Of a stretch of DNA of 64,000 nt, positions 24,701 to 39,700 are shown piece after piece. Under the pieces are notes generated by a model. It saw only the letters and a program-made list of their open reading frames with translations, was not told the origin of the DNA and ran no database searches. The position numbers were made by a program, and so were the translations under genes. Position 1 is the stretch's first letter. Every line of letters starts with the position of its first letter. Source of the stretch: Stichopus chloronotus (Eukaryota; Echinodermata; Holothuroidea; Aspidochirotida; Stichopodidae); NCBI GenBank assembly GCA_021234535.1, contig CM037838.1, positions 25,707,969-25,771,968 of the forward strand, written 5' to 3'.

Positions 24701-27700
24701 CATTTTGAAAGAATATCAGCATGTCCTGATAGCAGTGACAATATCTCTATACATGTAATGTATTGAGATAAAAAAAAACTATAATCACTGAAGATGATGA
24801 ATTAAAGGGGATGGTGAGATCTCAAAAACACAACAACTCTATGAGCGGCCAATCAGCAGCCAGCTACTTCATGATGAGACTTTCAATAGGCAGTAATGGA
24901 TTGTTTCATTGATGCATATATGGATTACTATTGATGACTAAGATAAGGATGGCGTTAGGCTTTATGGAAATAAACAAGTACTGAATGCAACTTAAGAATG
25001 TTAAACAAACAAAGCCAAGCAACATTCAAAATGTCACTGACTTGATAAGCTCATCACTTGTAAAAGAAATGAGGGGTAATACTTTCTATTCAAGGAGAAA
25101 AACCTGACTGAATATCTGCTACATGTCCCTTAGCTCTGAAGTATACAACCGTGTACAAAAAAGGGGACAAAAAAGGGGACGGTGGTCAGTGGTGGCAGGG
25201 GATCAATGCTACTATGATATTGTTACTGCGTAATGCACCCTAGACATATGGTCAGTGAGAAACTTAAAAGAGTTTTCCAGATGAGCAATAGGCCAGAGGA
25301 TGAGGGGGGAGGGAGATGTGGTAAGGGGAAAGTGGTCTGGACCATTACTTCATTAATAGTACTCTTGTACCTCTTCAATCAATTCCATCTCTTCCATGAC
25401 AGGCATCTCTTCGTCCTCTCCTTCACCAACTGCATCCTCTTTGTCTTCATCTAGGGTGTCCTTGGTTACTCCTGCTTCCTGCGCCTGTTCTTCAGTTGCC
25501 GTGTCGATGGCTTGAACGTCGTAGTGGGACTGAGAGTCCTTGAGATGTTCATACAAGTCACTCTCTGTTTTTTCATTCTGGGTCGAAAGCAAGCAATTCA
25601 GGTTATTTACTTGATCAATCTCAAGTACTATGTATATTTGTTTGCCTTCCTAAAAGTCTATTGACATTTTTCAGTAAACAAGACCAACGTTCCCAATTGC
25701 TGATACTCTTAAAGCAGAATGAGCTCTGTGATGTAAACAAATTTGCCTTATCGTTCTTCCAGCTTTCTCTTCCATTTGATACCAACTTCGAAAGCAACAG
25801 CTATGTTATGTATGTGTTTTTTTCAGGAATTTCACTAAGTAGAGTGTAAGCTACAGTGGGAAGAAGGCTGATTTAGTTCTTTTGGCTCAAGTCCTTTGCA
25901 AAGAGATAAATGTGGTTACTTGCATGAAAGTTGAGTGCATTTACCACAGGACAAGATTCTGGTAAAGTTTGAAATCTTCTCGAATGTTGGCAATATTTTT
26001 CAATAAGTTTTAAACAAATAGACCACAGCAGAGTGGTTTTACAGTTATTGCGACTGCAAGAGGCACAGTCAGTCGTTTGGTGCACTTTGAAAGCACAGGG
26101 ATAGTGGCACATCCTGCTTTAATTTCTTATATCAAACCACACATATCAATCCTGTCTTTGCCTTCTGTTAAAATTCATCAACAGAAACCTTCTAACCTTG
26201 GACTCATCTTGCGGCTGATCTCCCTTCTCATCCACAGCATCCGTTGTCTTCAGCCTCTTTGCCCCTTTCTCCTCTTGTCCCAAGCTTCTGTCTGTGTCTG
26301 AGTGTCCAGGCTTTCGTTTTGCCGTCGACGGTTCTTGTTGTGTCTGAGTCGAAATGGCAGTCTTAGAGTTTACGGCACCCTCGTGGCCACTGTCCTGCTG
26401 AGATTCAGACAGCCCTGCGGCTTTTTCCTGGGAAGAGTAAACATTTCAGCTAATTCTATTAATTTTAATGTTTGATAGTTGTTACAGTACTTTTGATGTG
26501 CTCTAGTGAATAGAATATCACTTTGGATTCTTTCAAATTTATATACTTGTTTATTATAAGTGTGGTGTTTCACTGTGTGAGTACAGAATTCTAAGATGTT
26601 TGGAACATTTGGCCATTGAAATAAAGAAAAGCTTCAAGCCACCAAATTTCACAACATTTCTAAGGAATAAAGCAGATGGAAACTCTGTTACAGCATTCAA
26701 AATCCCCAATGACAAGCAACTTCTGATATTTTGAAACAGAAGACAACGTTTCAAGTCAGTTTGAGGCATTGAACTAAGAAATTGATTCCAATCTGTGAAT
26801 GCAAATTTGAAAAATGCAGATACCTCTTGCGGCAAACTTCACAAAGCAAACTTCAAATTGCACATTTGGTATTACATTGAGGGCAATTAATATTGCCAAC
26901 ACAGTTAAAATCAAAACTTACATCAAAGAGAACAAATACATTTTGTTATTGACTTCTTAAGCTGCAAACACATCAATGACAATACACACAAAAGGAGAAC
27001 ACAAACAGCCAAGATGTCATCTGTTTTTACGAAGTAACACAAGTATTGTCATTTAATTAGTGAGGCACATGAAGAGAGCAGGTTATCTACTAGTTGCAAA
27101 GACAAAGCTAAAACTAAAATAGCCAAAAGTCTCTAAATCAAGAAGGACACAGTGGGAAACTGCAGGGGAAAAAATTCAAGGATGCTACTTTAACAGCCAG
27201 ATGCCTCTTCATCTGATTAGTAAAGCATATGAATGGAGAAAACAAGCTGCTTGTAGCAAATTCAATGATGTTACTTTAATAGCCAGATGCCTCTTCATCT
27301 CATTGGTAAAGTATATAAACAGAGAAAGCAACACACAGGTAACAAATTCAAGAATGCTAGTTTACTAGCCAGATGCCTCTTGTCTAATTAGTTAAACATA
27401 GGAACAGACAAAGCAACCCACTTGTAGTCAATTAATGGATGTTACTTTGAGAGCCAGATGCCTCTTCATCTAATTAGTGAAGCATACGAACAGAGAAAGC
27501 AACCTGCTTCGTGCAAATTTGATGATGCCACTTTAATAGTCAGATGCCTCTTCATCTAATTAGTAAAGCATATGAACGGCAAAAGCAACCTGCTTGGTGC
27601 AAATCTGAGGATGCCACTTTAATGGCCTGATGTCTCTTCATCTAATTAGTAAAGCATATGAACAGAAAGCAACCGCCTTGCAAATCTGAGGATGCCACTT

Positions 27701-30700
27701 TAATAGCCAGATGTCTCTTCATCTAATTAGTAAAGCATAAGAACGGAGAAAGCAACCTGCTGGGTGCAAATCTGAAGATGCTACTTTAATAGCCAGATGT
27801 CTCTTCATCTAATTAGTAAGGCATATGAACAGAAAGCAACCGCCTTGCAAATCTGAGGATGCCACTTTAAAAGCCAGATGCCTCTTCATCTAATTAGTGA
27901 AGCATGTGAAGAGAGAAAACAAGCTGCTTGTAGCAAATTCAATGATGTTACTTTAATAGCCAGATGCCTCTTCATCTCATTGGTAAAGTATATAAACAGA
28001 GAAAGCAACACACAGGTAACAAATTCAAGAATGCTAGTTTACTAGCCAGATGCCTCTTGTCTAATTAGTTAAACATAGGAACAGACAAAGCAACCCACTT
28101 GTAGTCAATTAATGGATGTTACTTTGAGAGCCAGATGCCTCTTCATCTAATTAGTGAAGCATACGAACAGAGAAAGCAACCTGCTTCGTGCAAATTTGAT
28201 GATGCCACTTTAATAGTCAGATGCCTCTTCATCTAATTAGTAAAGCATATGAACGGCAAAAGCAACCTGCTTGGTGCAAATCTGAGGATGCCACTTTAAT
28301 GGCCTGATGTCTCTTCATCTAATTAGTAAAGCATATGAACAGAAAGGAACCGCCTTGCAAATCTGAGGATGCCACTTTAATAGCCAGATGTCTCTTCATC
28401 TAATTAGTAAAGCATAAGAATGGAGAAAGCAACCTGCTGGGTGCAAATCTGAAGATGCTACTTTAATAGCCAGATGTCTCTTCATCTAATTAGTGAAGCA
28501 TATGAACAGAAAGCAACCGCCTTGCAAATCTGAGGATGCCACCTTAATAGCCAGATGTCTCTTCATCTAATTAGTAAAGCATAAGAACGGAGAAAGCAAC
28601 CTGCTGGGTGCAAATCTGAAGATGCTACTTTAATAGCCAGATGTCTCTTCATCTAATTAGTAAGGCATATGAACAGAAAGCAACCGCCTTGCAAATCTGA
28701 GGATGCCACTTTAAAAGCCAGATGCCTCTTCATCTAATTAGTGAAGCATATGAAGAGAGAAAGCAACCTGCTTCATGCAGATCTGAGGATGCCACTTTAG
28801 TAGCCAGATGTCTCTTCATCCAATTAGTAAAGCATATGAACAGAGAAAGCAACCTCCTGGGTGCAAATCTGAGGATGCCACTTTAATAGCCAGACGCCTC
28901 TTCATCTAATTAGTAAAGCATATGAACGGAGAAAGCAACCTGCTTGGTGCAAATCTGAGGATTTCACTTTAATAGCCAGATGTCTCTTCATCTAATTAGT
29001 AAAGCATATGAACGGAGAAAGCAACCTGCTGGGTGCAAATCTGAGGATGCCACTTTAAAAGCCAGATGCCTCTTCATCTAATTAGTGAAGCATATGAACA
29101 GAAAAAGCAAACCTGCTTGTAGCAAATTTAAAGATCCTACTTCATTGTTAAAATGGCTCTTCATCTTATTATTAAAGCATCTACACAGAGAATGCAACCT
29201 GCATCTTTCAAATTTAAGAATGATATATTTAAAACTAGATGCTAGAGCATACGAATAGAGGATACAATTTGCTCCTTGCAAATTCAAGGGGTTGGGGGAG
29301 GGCCAACCTTTTGAATCAAGTAGCCACATTGTCACCTTTGAACTTTGTGGTGGACCACACCCACCATCTGTTACACTATAAAATAATCAGTTATCTTTAC
29401 TTGAGTGTCTAATCATCAGTAGCAATGGTTCTTGTAAGGTTTTAAAACTTCCATCCCAGATGTTGCCATAACATTCCAAGACATGTACACTAAAGACATT
29501 AATTGATCCATAAGGTCATAATGTTATTGCAGGTATAAGTTACTGATCAGGAAGCTAAGATTCTTGTCAGGGTTAGAAGTGATACATGGAAAGACCAAGA
29601 CAACATCATCTTCATCCAAAAATTCATCCAAGCATTGCCTTGAAAGATTGCATTGACTGGAAAGATATGTTGAGGGAGACACGAAACTCCCTAGACGAAG
29701 ATGTCCAGAAGTAACCTTCTCTATCCAGCAAATGTGCATTGTTCATGAGCTTACTACAAGGACTTGAATTCTCCAAACACTGGGTTCAAAATAAAATCTT
29801 CTGGAAATGCCTCCTGATATAAGGTATTATGTAAATCCTTTTTTTTGATATTATTAAAGAGCATAGAGAACGTCATATTCCTTATAACGTTCCATACAAG
29901 AAATCTATGCAGGAAAGTTTAAATTAAAGAACCTGTTTTATGGATCTCAGTTTTCTGGCCCTTTTTTTTCTTGAGAGAGGGGTACTTGAGAGAGGGGTAA
30001 CTCTTTACTGCTATGTTAAAATTTCATTTTTTACTGTTTTCCCTAAGAATTTTAAGTGTAACCTTTCAGTTTGAGACCTACCTCTTCGGGGGATTTGTCG
30101 TCAGTCATGCCTGCCTCCTCCGTAGACACAGGCTCGGACGTTTGGATGTCATCCGTCTGTTCGGCGGATTTTGCGGAATTTTCGGCATCCTGGGGGATGT
30201 GCTCCATCTCGTGTGACTTATCTGGGAGATAGCTGTCTTTCATATCATCCTCCTCTTGTTCCTCTGCCTTTTCTTGAGCCTTTGACGAAAATGCAAAAGG
30301 AAGTGAGACCAATTTTCCGATGACGAGACTGGCTGGAGGCAGTCATCGACATTGTTTTCATTCCACACACTGCCCAATCACATCAAACTATTAAAATTCC
30401 ACAGCTCCTTGTAACCCAGATTATCTTACATTTTCCACCTGAGAGATACAAACCATCAAATATTTATTTACAAGTGTAACTTTATTCATTTTTGCCTTTT
30501 GACTCATAAAAGTTAAAATCTTCATTTCTACACTTCTCCATCCCAGTTGACTATTTCACTATTTACTCCTCCTCCCCCCCTCCCCTTAAATAAATAGTTA
30601 TTGCAATGTCATTTCCCAATTCTGCTTCCAAGAGCAGGTGCAGATTAATGTTTTCTCTATTTTGATTACATGAATTGATATTGTCTTGGTTTATACACCG

Positions 30701-33700
30701 GTCTGACTTTGAAACAAAGAATTTGAATGTCAAAAAGGGGTGTTGTCCTGTGTTTCCCAAACAAAAACATCACCGGTGGAATGACTTTTAGGACAAAAGA
30801 ACTGGAGGACTAAAAAAAGTGGGTGAATAGTAATATCAACAGAATGTCATGATGGTACATCTGACAGCTGTACTCATTACAAGGATGTCATTTGCAATAT
30901 CATTCAGCAAAGGGAATTTAACATTCCTATTTGGGGGAGAAATTACTCTAACAAGAAGATAGAAAGACACATCTGAGTGGGTTTCAGAAGCTTCTCAATC
31001 TTCCTCAAGTTGACATACCTAGTTTTTGTTCGATAGTCATTTTGGAGGGTGAACATTTCTATATACAAATTTAATTGGGGCTTTCAGTTAATTTTGTAAA
31101 TCACTGAGCATATGTTAATATTGATTTAAAGGCCTCACATCTGTTTTTTCTTCATCTGGCTTTGGTTCCTGGGCCATCTCTTCTTCCTTTCCCTCCTCTA
31201 CTCCTTCCATGTCATTTCCATCTGCACTTTCTTCCTCCTCCTCCTCTTTCTTCTTGTCCTCTTCATCATCTCCATGATCATCCTTAGGTTTCTCATCCTC
31301 CCCCTCCTCAACATCCTGAACAGGTGTCTCAATGTCCAGAGGATTCTCTGAGATGAAAAAGGGAAATATTGAGTAGACTTTTTTGGGGTTTTGCATTTTT
31401 GTGATCATTTCCATTTTTTGTCATAATTACTGCTCAAAAAAAAAACTAATTCACGACAGCAGAGATTTCTACTGACTTAAGTATCTTTCATTGATTTTGC
31501 CGTGATCACATAATGTCTCATATTTCTAAAGGTGGATGAATCACTTTTACAAACTAAAATTTTGCAACCACAACTTCACAGGAAAAGCAAATGTTGGCAT
31601 ATGCCTAATTTTTTTTTCTTATCGACGTAAAGTCACACCTTCATTCATACCTTCATCGTCTCCGCTCAGCTCCTCCTCATTCTCATCTCCTTTTCCGAGA
31701 TCGAGATCATCGGGGAGGTCCATGTCTTCTGGGACTGGTTCTGGAGGGGGGTCATTGGCCCTGCTGGGGTCGATCTCATCGTCGTTTATTTCGCTCTGTG
31801 ACAAACGAGAAAGTCGGATGCAAACATGTCGATACTGAAACCTTACCCAACGTGACTGGTTTTATCTATTGAATACAATTCACAACAAATGCTGGCACAG
31901 ATGAGCCACGCAACTGAATGGAGTAATTGAGTGCAAATGTGGGATGTTGTCTGAGATCAAGGAACTTGTGGACAAATTGCACGAAGTTATTTTAAGGGGA
32001 AGAATGGAAACTAGGGTGTTGGACAATCATTTTTTTGTACCACTTTCCTGTGGAGGCTAGCTTCTCAGAAAAAAAAAATTGAATGTCTGATGACACAGAC
32101 AGGTAAACCATGTTTAGTAATTTAACGAGCATAACTACAAGGGTAAATCCCTACTTTTCATCATGAGACATTCCCTCCTGATCTACTCGCTCAGTAAAAA
32201 GTATACAAGGGGTTGGAGCATTTTTAAGGCACGAACAAGAGAATACGATCCCCACTTTCGTCAAGGTATTAAATCGGAATGGAAACAGGTATACTACACG
32301 ACCAAATTAGAAGTGGGTTAGATGTTAGATTTATTCAAAGTAATACAATATGTTTTGATACATAGGATTGACCAAAAAGGCTAGCTTTAAATGATTTGTT
32401 GCACTGAGGGGATGCTGTTCTTTCTTTGATAAATATGCAAACACATCTGTTATTTATATTAGTAAGACGACACCATAACAGACAGTCACAATAGTACACC
32501 ATAACATACCATCACAAAAGACACAACAACACACTATCAAAAAGGATTATTGTAATACACCTTTCACAACAAACCAACATAGCAGACAACAATAATGCAT
32601 CACCGTAACATACCATCAACATTTCCATTTTAAACAAAAACGATCGTTTCTTTACACCCTAGTGGTACATGTCTACACGGGAATAAATTCAAAGGATGTA
32701 TGAGAGTACATTCCTCCATTTGTATTTACACCGACAGATTTCTAATGTGAATGAAAATTTGACAAGACCATGACATACCTGGCATGAGATTAGAGCAGAC
32801 TTACTATTGTCTTTACTTTAGTTCTTTAAATTTATGCCAGGAATGTTGAAAGTTATGACCAAAATTTATATTCTAGTGTAATAAAAGTCCTGATCGTCAT
32901 ATTTACACTGAGATTTTTTTAAAAAGGGAACACTGCATACCATCAAAAAAAGATCATAATAACATATCTTTCACAAAAGATCACCATAGCATCGCAAAAA
33001 GTTAATCATAGCATACCTTTTGCAATAAACCACCATAACAGACCACCATATTGAATAGAACATCACAAAAGACCACCACAACAGAACATTACTATAGACA
33101 ACAGCATACCATCTCAAAAGACCACCATAGCAGATAATATAAATTGACCAGTATTACATACCATCACAAAGTCCACTGCTACCATACCTTCACAAAAAAC
33201 ATTCATAACATAACATAACAATAGTGCAAGGATGCAGTTTTCCCTTTGACAGCGATTCACAAAATAAGGGGTAAATATTTGCAACCATCAACTGTTAAGC
33301 CTTTGAATATTGTCTTTTTCTTAAAGGAATGGATCATGACAGATGCATTAAGGATACCTCATCAAATGGTTCTTGCAGGGTGTTGGGTTCTGGTGGTTCC
33401 AATCCCTCCTCCTCTGTCTGGTCTTCCTTTCTCTTCTTTTCCTTATCATCTCCATCTGGGGAATCACCTGAAAAAGAATAAAACATTAAAAAATCTAGTC
33501 GTAAAGCCCAAAATCCAAATATGAGACCACCACCTATTCCATAAAATCAGAGCTGCTTTTATCTATTATTTTGGGTGGTATCATAACCACCACATTGCTT
33601 TGTAGAGAGAAAGTGTGTTTCTTGATTCAGTCAGCCATGATATAGACAGAGACAAGCAAACAGTAAACAAAATATTGGTCACAATCGGTTTTACAAAACA

Positions 33701-36700
33701 TGACAAGAGTGTTGATGTTTTGCTTACATCGTGTCATGACTGACTCAGCAGGATGTTCCCTTTGCTCACAAGAGCAGTGTGTGGTTAACACAAAATGCTG
33801 ACATGTGACCCTTAGTTCACAGGTGATCAAGGCAAGGTGTTGATGTGTTCAGAAGCAGAAAATCTGTGTGACCTGATAACAAATCCAAATTTCATCTATG
33901 TTCCCAACAACAGACTGGTGGCACAAATGTTCAAAGACACAGGACTGCAGTTAGATTTACAACAGTGACATTGGCCCATCTTTTGACTAGCCTCTTACCA
34001 AACTTTTGCTACCCTGTCAAGAACAACAACCACGATAAATATGGATATAAGAGAGCAAAGCGTTATTGTTTTGAGTATGTTGGCTGAGTTCCTCACCCAT
34101 GTTGTCATCTTTGGCTACCAGCTGCGATTGTTCTTGTTCATCTCCATCGCCCTGTTCCTCTTTCTTTTCTTTCTCTGTCTCTTCTTCCTCCTCGTCTTCC
34201 TCGGGGTCTTCTTCATCCCCCCACATCTTCTCGTCCAGTTTATCAGCATCTGGTTGGTCCACATCCCCCATCTGTTTGTCCAGTTCCTCCTCATTTTCAT
34301 CCTCTTGTTCTTCATCAGATCCTGCCTCTGTACAAAAAGGAAAAAACAGCAGAAACTGCCAGTATTACACTGATTTGACCTTCATAAAGAATATGGAAAT
34401 TTTCAAGGTTGGGATGACAACGAAAAGAAAAATTTAGAAATATTGAAACCAATTATTGGACAAGGATTCTGTGACCTCGACATGAAGCAATTTCCAAATC
34501 ACATATCCACCAACTGGCAAACATAACTGAGATCTTGACAGTTGTTTTTTTTTTATCCTCTCTTTACCACATCTACGGCTTATGACATACATCACTAACT
34601 CCTCAGAGTTATTGTGTCCCTGTATCTCACCTGCCATATGAAGGTACACCTGGGCACATCTCTAAGAAATTCCTACATCTTCCACTATCTTTGCCCAAAA
34701 AATAGATTCATCCACAGAAAATTAAAAATAGAGGGAAAAAAATTGCCCAATTTCAGACAAATGACAAAATATGGGCCGTTTTAAAATTATATCGCACATT
34801 AGAGAAAGGTGGGATTCCTTCGACGACTGAACTTGTTATATGTTTGGGTGTAATTTACAACATCTAATCATGGTAACATCAAACCTCGGGGGGCATCGAA
34901 CCTCTGGGACACTGAACATTGAACCCTGGGGAAGACTGAACCTGACTGACAGAAAAATTTCTGGGAACATCGAACCCTGGGAGTAACGAACCTTGTACTC
35001 ATCGGCAAGCATTGAAATAATACAAAAGGGGGAATGTCGAACCCTGGGAATGATGAACCATGGGAACATCGAGCGGACCCCACCATAAAATGCATTGAAA
35101 TCCTTCGCATTGATATGCATCTCCTTCCAAATCATCAATAAAAAAGAAGTAACTTGTCTATAGGCATTTAACTGCAATCAGCACTGAGATTTGTGCTTTC
35201 TTCTCACCAAAGATGTATCATTTAATCACCATCATTACTTACATACTACTATCAACATGTAAACTTTTGGTTTCAAACATTCTAGAGGGCAAATTATTCC
35301 AAGAGAATGATGTACTACTCTCAAATCATCATAGCTACAGTTTTATCTTCCATCTAGTCAAACAAAAATGCCCTTCACACATCGATTAGGTAAGGTCGTT
35401 TTCATCTACTTTACCTTGTTGCTCGAGGTCGTGCAACTTTCCTTCAAAGTCCTCTGACATCTCGATGCCATTTTCTTCATCCTGAATATCATCTTGGTTC
35501 TGTTCCTCTTTACTTTTCTCTTCTCCTTCTTTCTGTACATCCTGGATCTGCCATCATAAACAAAAGGGGAATTCAAAAAATTACAAATAATATCCTTTTC
35601 AGATTGATTACAAACACAACAGCAGCATGACATTCACTTGTTGATCATGAAAACCCCGGGAACACAACATGACAAACTGAACCTTCCTGTCACATCACAC
35701 ACAATTGCATGTATTTGTACCAGTTCTGCAAAAATTCAGCAATCATATTAAATATTCAATAATAGCATAGATCAAAATTATCCAAACACAGTATAATGAA
35801 TGGTTAAACTGATTTATGGAGACATTTAATCAAACTTAAAAAGACTAACAAATAAGAGATGTAAATTTTGCAAAAGACAACTAATGCAGCGGCTCCTGAA
35901 AAATGATTACCACTTCCATAGAATGATGAGTTCACAAAAGTTTCTCAGTAAGTTTTTTCTACATTTGATACCAAAAAGAAAAGTTTCTCTTGCTTGTATG
36001 TAGTTTTTATCAGCTATGTTGATGCAATATAAAACCAGGTAATATAAACCTGTGTTTTAATGACAAAGCATCAACTCAATCCTCTTAACCCTTTCACAGC
36101 CAGTGTCCATTACTTGGACACCACACCTTTCAGCCAACAACATAAAGAGAAACATTGAAATTTTACGTACTAGTAACTAAGTGGCTGTGAACGGAAACTC
36201 TTCAAGATACGTAATCTTATGTAAATGGATGCGAAAGGGTTGATGAAATTTGTGAAGTCAGATCTCTGACAAGAAACAAAACAATGCAGTAAACAATTGT
36301 TACATGAAACAAAAGAAAATTACTGTAGGAACATTGCGAACCTGTTCTTCATCTTCTATTTGATCGCTGACATCTTTAACTCCTTCACCTTCACCTACGC
36401 CTCCCCCCTGCGTGTCGGCAAACTCTGTCGCTCCTTCCCCAGACAACTCGTCGGAGAATTCCTCAGGTAAACAAAACCCCTGAAGGAAGTGAGAACAGTG
36501 ATAAATATAAACAGACACCTTGAGAAGAAGAACAAGGAGGAAGGAATCGCCCCACAAAGGAAAAAAAATGTAAAGAAAAATAGGAACAGGTTGATGCAAA
36601 CATTATTAAAAAAAAAGTAAATCTTGTATCTGCTTCCCTTCAAGGTTAATCAAACTAGAATACAGCAACGTGGTCATTGAGCAAAATATACCATGATACA

Positions 36701-39700
36701 TAATCAAGTTTTCTCATTTTGAAGAATCAAACATTTCCATCATTTAGAAAGAAACAACATCTTTGGCCTCAGAGCTGCAAAGAAGAGATATCAAAGTAAT
36801 ACTGTTAAACCACACTTTATACCATATTTCAATTTAAGCCTCTTTGCCCTAGTATGTGATACATCAATACACCAAATAAGAGATCCATCAAAGTTTCACT
36901 CTTTGTGATGTGTCTCCTTGCTGGGATGTCAACAAATCACACATTAACAGAAGCAGATGACTGTGAATGTTATGAGTATGTAACTATAAAAAAAACAAAA
37001 ATCAACTTGCAGGATTTTAGTAATCAGAGGGTAAAAAATATGTTTACCAAACATACACTACTGCATAGATTGAAGGGAGAAAAGTGAGAAGTTAGAATTC
37101 ACTTTGCCAAGATTTAAAAAAGAAATCTTTTTAGCTGTGAATTTTTCACTGTTAAGAGGTACACGCTTTCAAATTACAACTATTGCACACAACCAACAGA
37201 ACTCACAATGTGTCATTTCTCAGCTGTATGGAGTCTTTTCATCACAATCTTTTACTTTACAATTTACTTTACTCTCAAAGTACTTTACCTTCTCTGCTAG
37301 TTCATTGAAGATTCCAAGCAAGATGTACTGAAGTTTACAGGAGGCCTTATGTGCTCCGACTAGTTGCACAAAGTAGTAAGTTGACAGTTTCAGGTAATGT
37401 CTCATGATGGGAGTTAACTTCAGAATAGTTATGACAGAATCTCTTGTGATCTAAAGAAGGGAGAGACGAACAAACAAATTGTGGAACTTCAAAAATGCTG
37501 CAGATATATAAGCAATTGTTAATTTTCTTTATTTATTTGAAGATAATTAATCCCTGTCAATTCTGCATCTTGTACATTGCTTTGTTTTGTTAATGACAGG
37601 TAGGTTCCTTAGAAATGTGCATGTTACAAATTGGGAAATTTCTTTTAGTGACTGCACAACAAAATCTAAAATTACTAAAAACAGACCAGTTAACACTCAA
37701 GTCCAAGCACTTTGCAGCCCTTAACTCCAAGCTTGACACATGCACCTCAAAACTAATGGAAGCTACTACCGCATGACTTTTATTCCTAGTTTAAACTATT
37801 TTGTTCATGCAATGCTTGAATGCTAATTCACGCAACCACTGCTATTGGTTGTGTTAATCATACAATATTCTGTATAATCAAGATTTTAAGTTTGCTACAG
37901 GGCAACATCTTATTACAGTTGACCACTCCCCTGTACCAGTTTCCAATCATTCACTGCCCTTTACATGACAAAAAGCTGAATTAACATTTTATCTTAGCAA
38001 CAAGAATATCTCCAGGCAGGTGTGCCATTAAACACAGTCTGCAAGATACTACCACATGTTTCTTCCATGAATTTCCAACTTAAATAAAAGGCAACTGTGT
38101 GTCTCAAGAGAAAGGCAAAACAGAATCCTGGATGGCCCTACCTGGCTTTCTTCGCTGGCATCCTTGATGCTTGAAAGAAGGCTTGACGCAAGTCTGACAG
38201 CTTTCGGCAGCTCCAAATTCAAGACGTCAGCTCCAAGTATGGTACCGAGATGTTCAGTCAGTTGTTTGTCCTCGTCGAGAGGTTGCTCTGATAATGAAGA
38301 AAAAGAAAAGTCGTCAGTACTTCATCGAGAGAAGTGTCTTTCACATTTATTACAAAAGGATGAAACGGGATGCATCACTGGAAGGCTCTAAAATACAGTG
38401 ACAGACCTACCAAGGCTATCATGCCTGTGAGTCTCAAAATCTGTGACAGACCTGGTGGGACTGTGAAGCAATGGAACTTCACAAATTGTAAAAAGAGGAC
38501 ACATAAGGTTTTAAGACTGCTCAAAAGGAATCCTATACATGCATGCTTCATACTTCCATATATCTGCCACTTTGGAAGGTGCACTGAAATTCCTACACTC
38601 ATGTCAGGTCTTAATGATAGCACATTAATAGCCAGTAAATATTCATGGGAACTCCACGGACTATGCTATATCACAGATGCAACCTTTCTATAACCCCTTA
38701 GAAGAAATACTTCCCCTGCAAACAATTAGTACAATCAATGAAATTAATATTTTGTCATTATTACAAATAATAAGAGCACTACATTCCATGAACATGACCC
38801 ACGTGTAGATAGTTGCCTAGATCGAAAGGACATTACAGCATCTACAAACAACACATAAAATTAATTCACCCATCTCTTCGTCCTTGCTCAGATCTGGTCG
38901 AGACTGTCTGGCCTGGTTTAGTTGGGTCAGATTCTGTATAGCTAACAGAAGTCCAGAGAGCAATTGACCAACTTTATCAGTTAGATCCTTTTGCACAGGT
39001 TCATCCAGAAAATCTGAAATTATTAAAATATTTGGAGGGAAAGAAAGGAAATTTGAATCATGAATGTCTAATCTGTATCTGAATACTTTGGAATAACAAA
39101 GAAAACAGAAAATCCCACTGGACCCCTAAACAAAACATGATAGGGCAACTTTGATATGGCAGTTTGTCATAATCTCTACAACAATGAAGCTTCAACGAAT
39201 TACCAGCAACATGGGGGCTAAGGATAAAAAAAATAATCCCTGCATAACACCTGACATGAGAAGGAATATCCTAAGTCAATATTAAGAGTAATATAAAGCA
39301 TTATTGTGAGGAGGAATGTCGAATGATATGCAGAGGAATATCCCTCAATATAAGGAGGATATGCCAAATAAAGAGTGATATCCCTTCATATGAGGAGCTA
39401 TATCACTCAATATAAGGAGGATTATTTCACAAAATGAGGAGGAATATTCCAAAAAATGAGGAGGAATATTCCTCAATGTGAGGAGGAATATTCCTCAATA
39501 GGAGGAGACATCCACTCATGAAATCCAAGCAATGGAGCAAGATGCTGAGTCAGCTCATGAAATACTACCATAATGCAAGATGGTGGGATTTTAATAAGGA
39601 CAATTGAGGGGAGATCTACTGAATAAGCATGACATGATTCCAAACAAATCCCAGTCAATCTCTGCTCCTGTTTATCAATCCGTATTGGATTATTCTGTTT

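Noticed and set aside
27045..29290. CRISPR-like array
   Set aside because: The units are continuous 81-86 bp monomers without spacers, in an intron of a eukaryotic gene; it is a satellite.
34041..34437. Plus-strand Ser-rich and Leu/Phe-rich open frames (FLFFLCLFFLLVFLG; SSSSSSGSSSS)
   Set aside because: They are the antisense of the Glu/Asp-rich MDN1 tether exon at 34097-34327; GAA/GAG codons read backwards as TTC/CTC. The same applies to 31536-31838.
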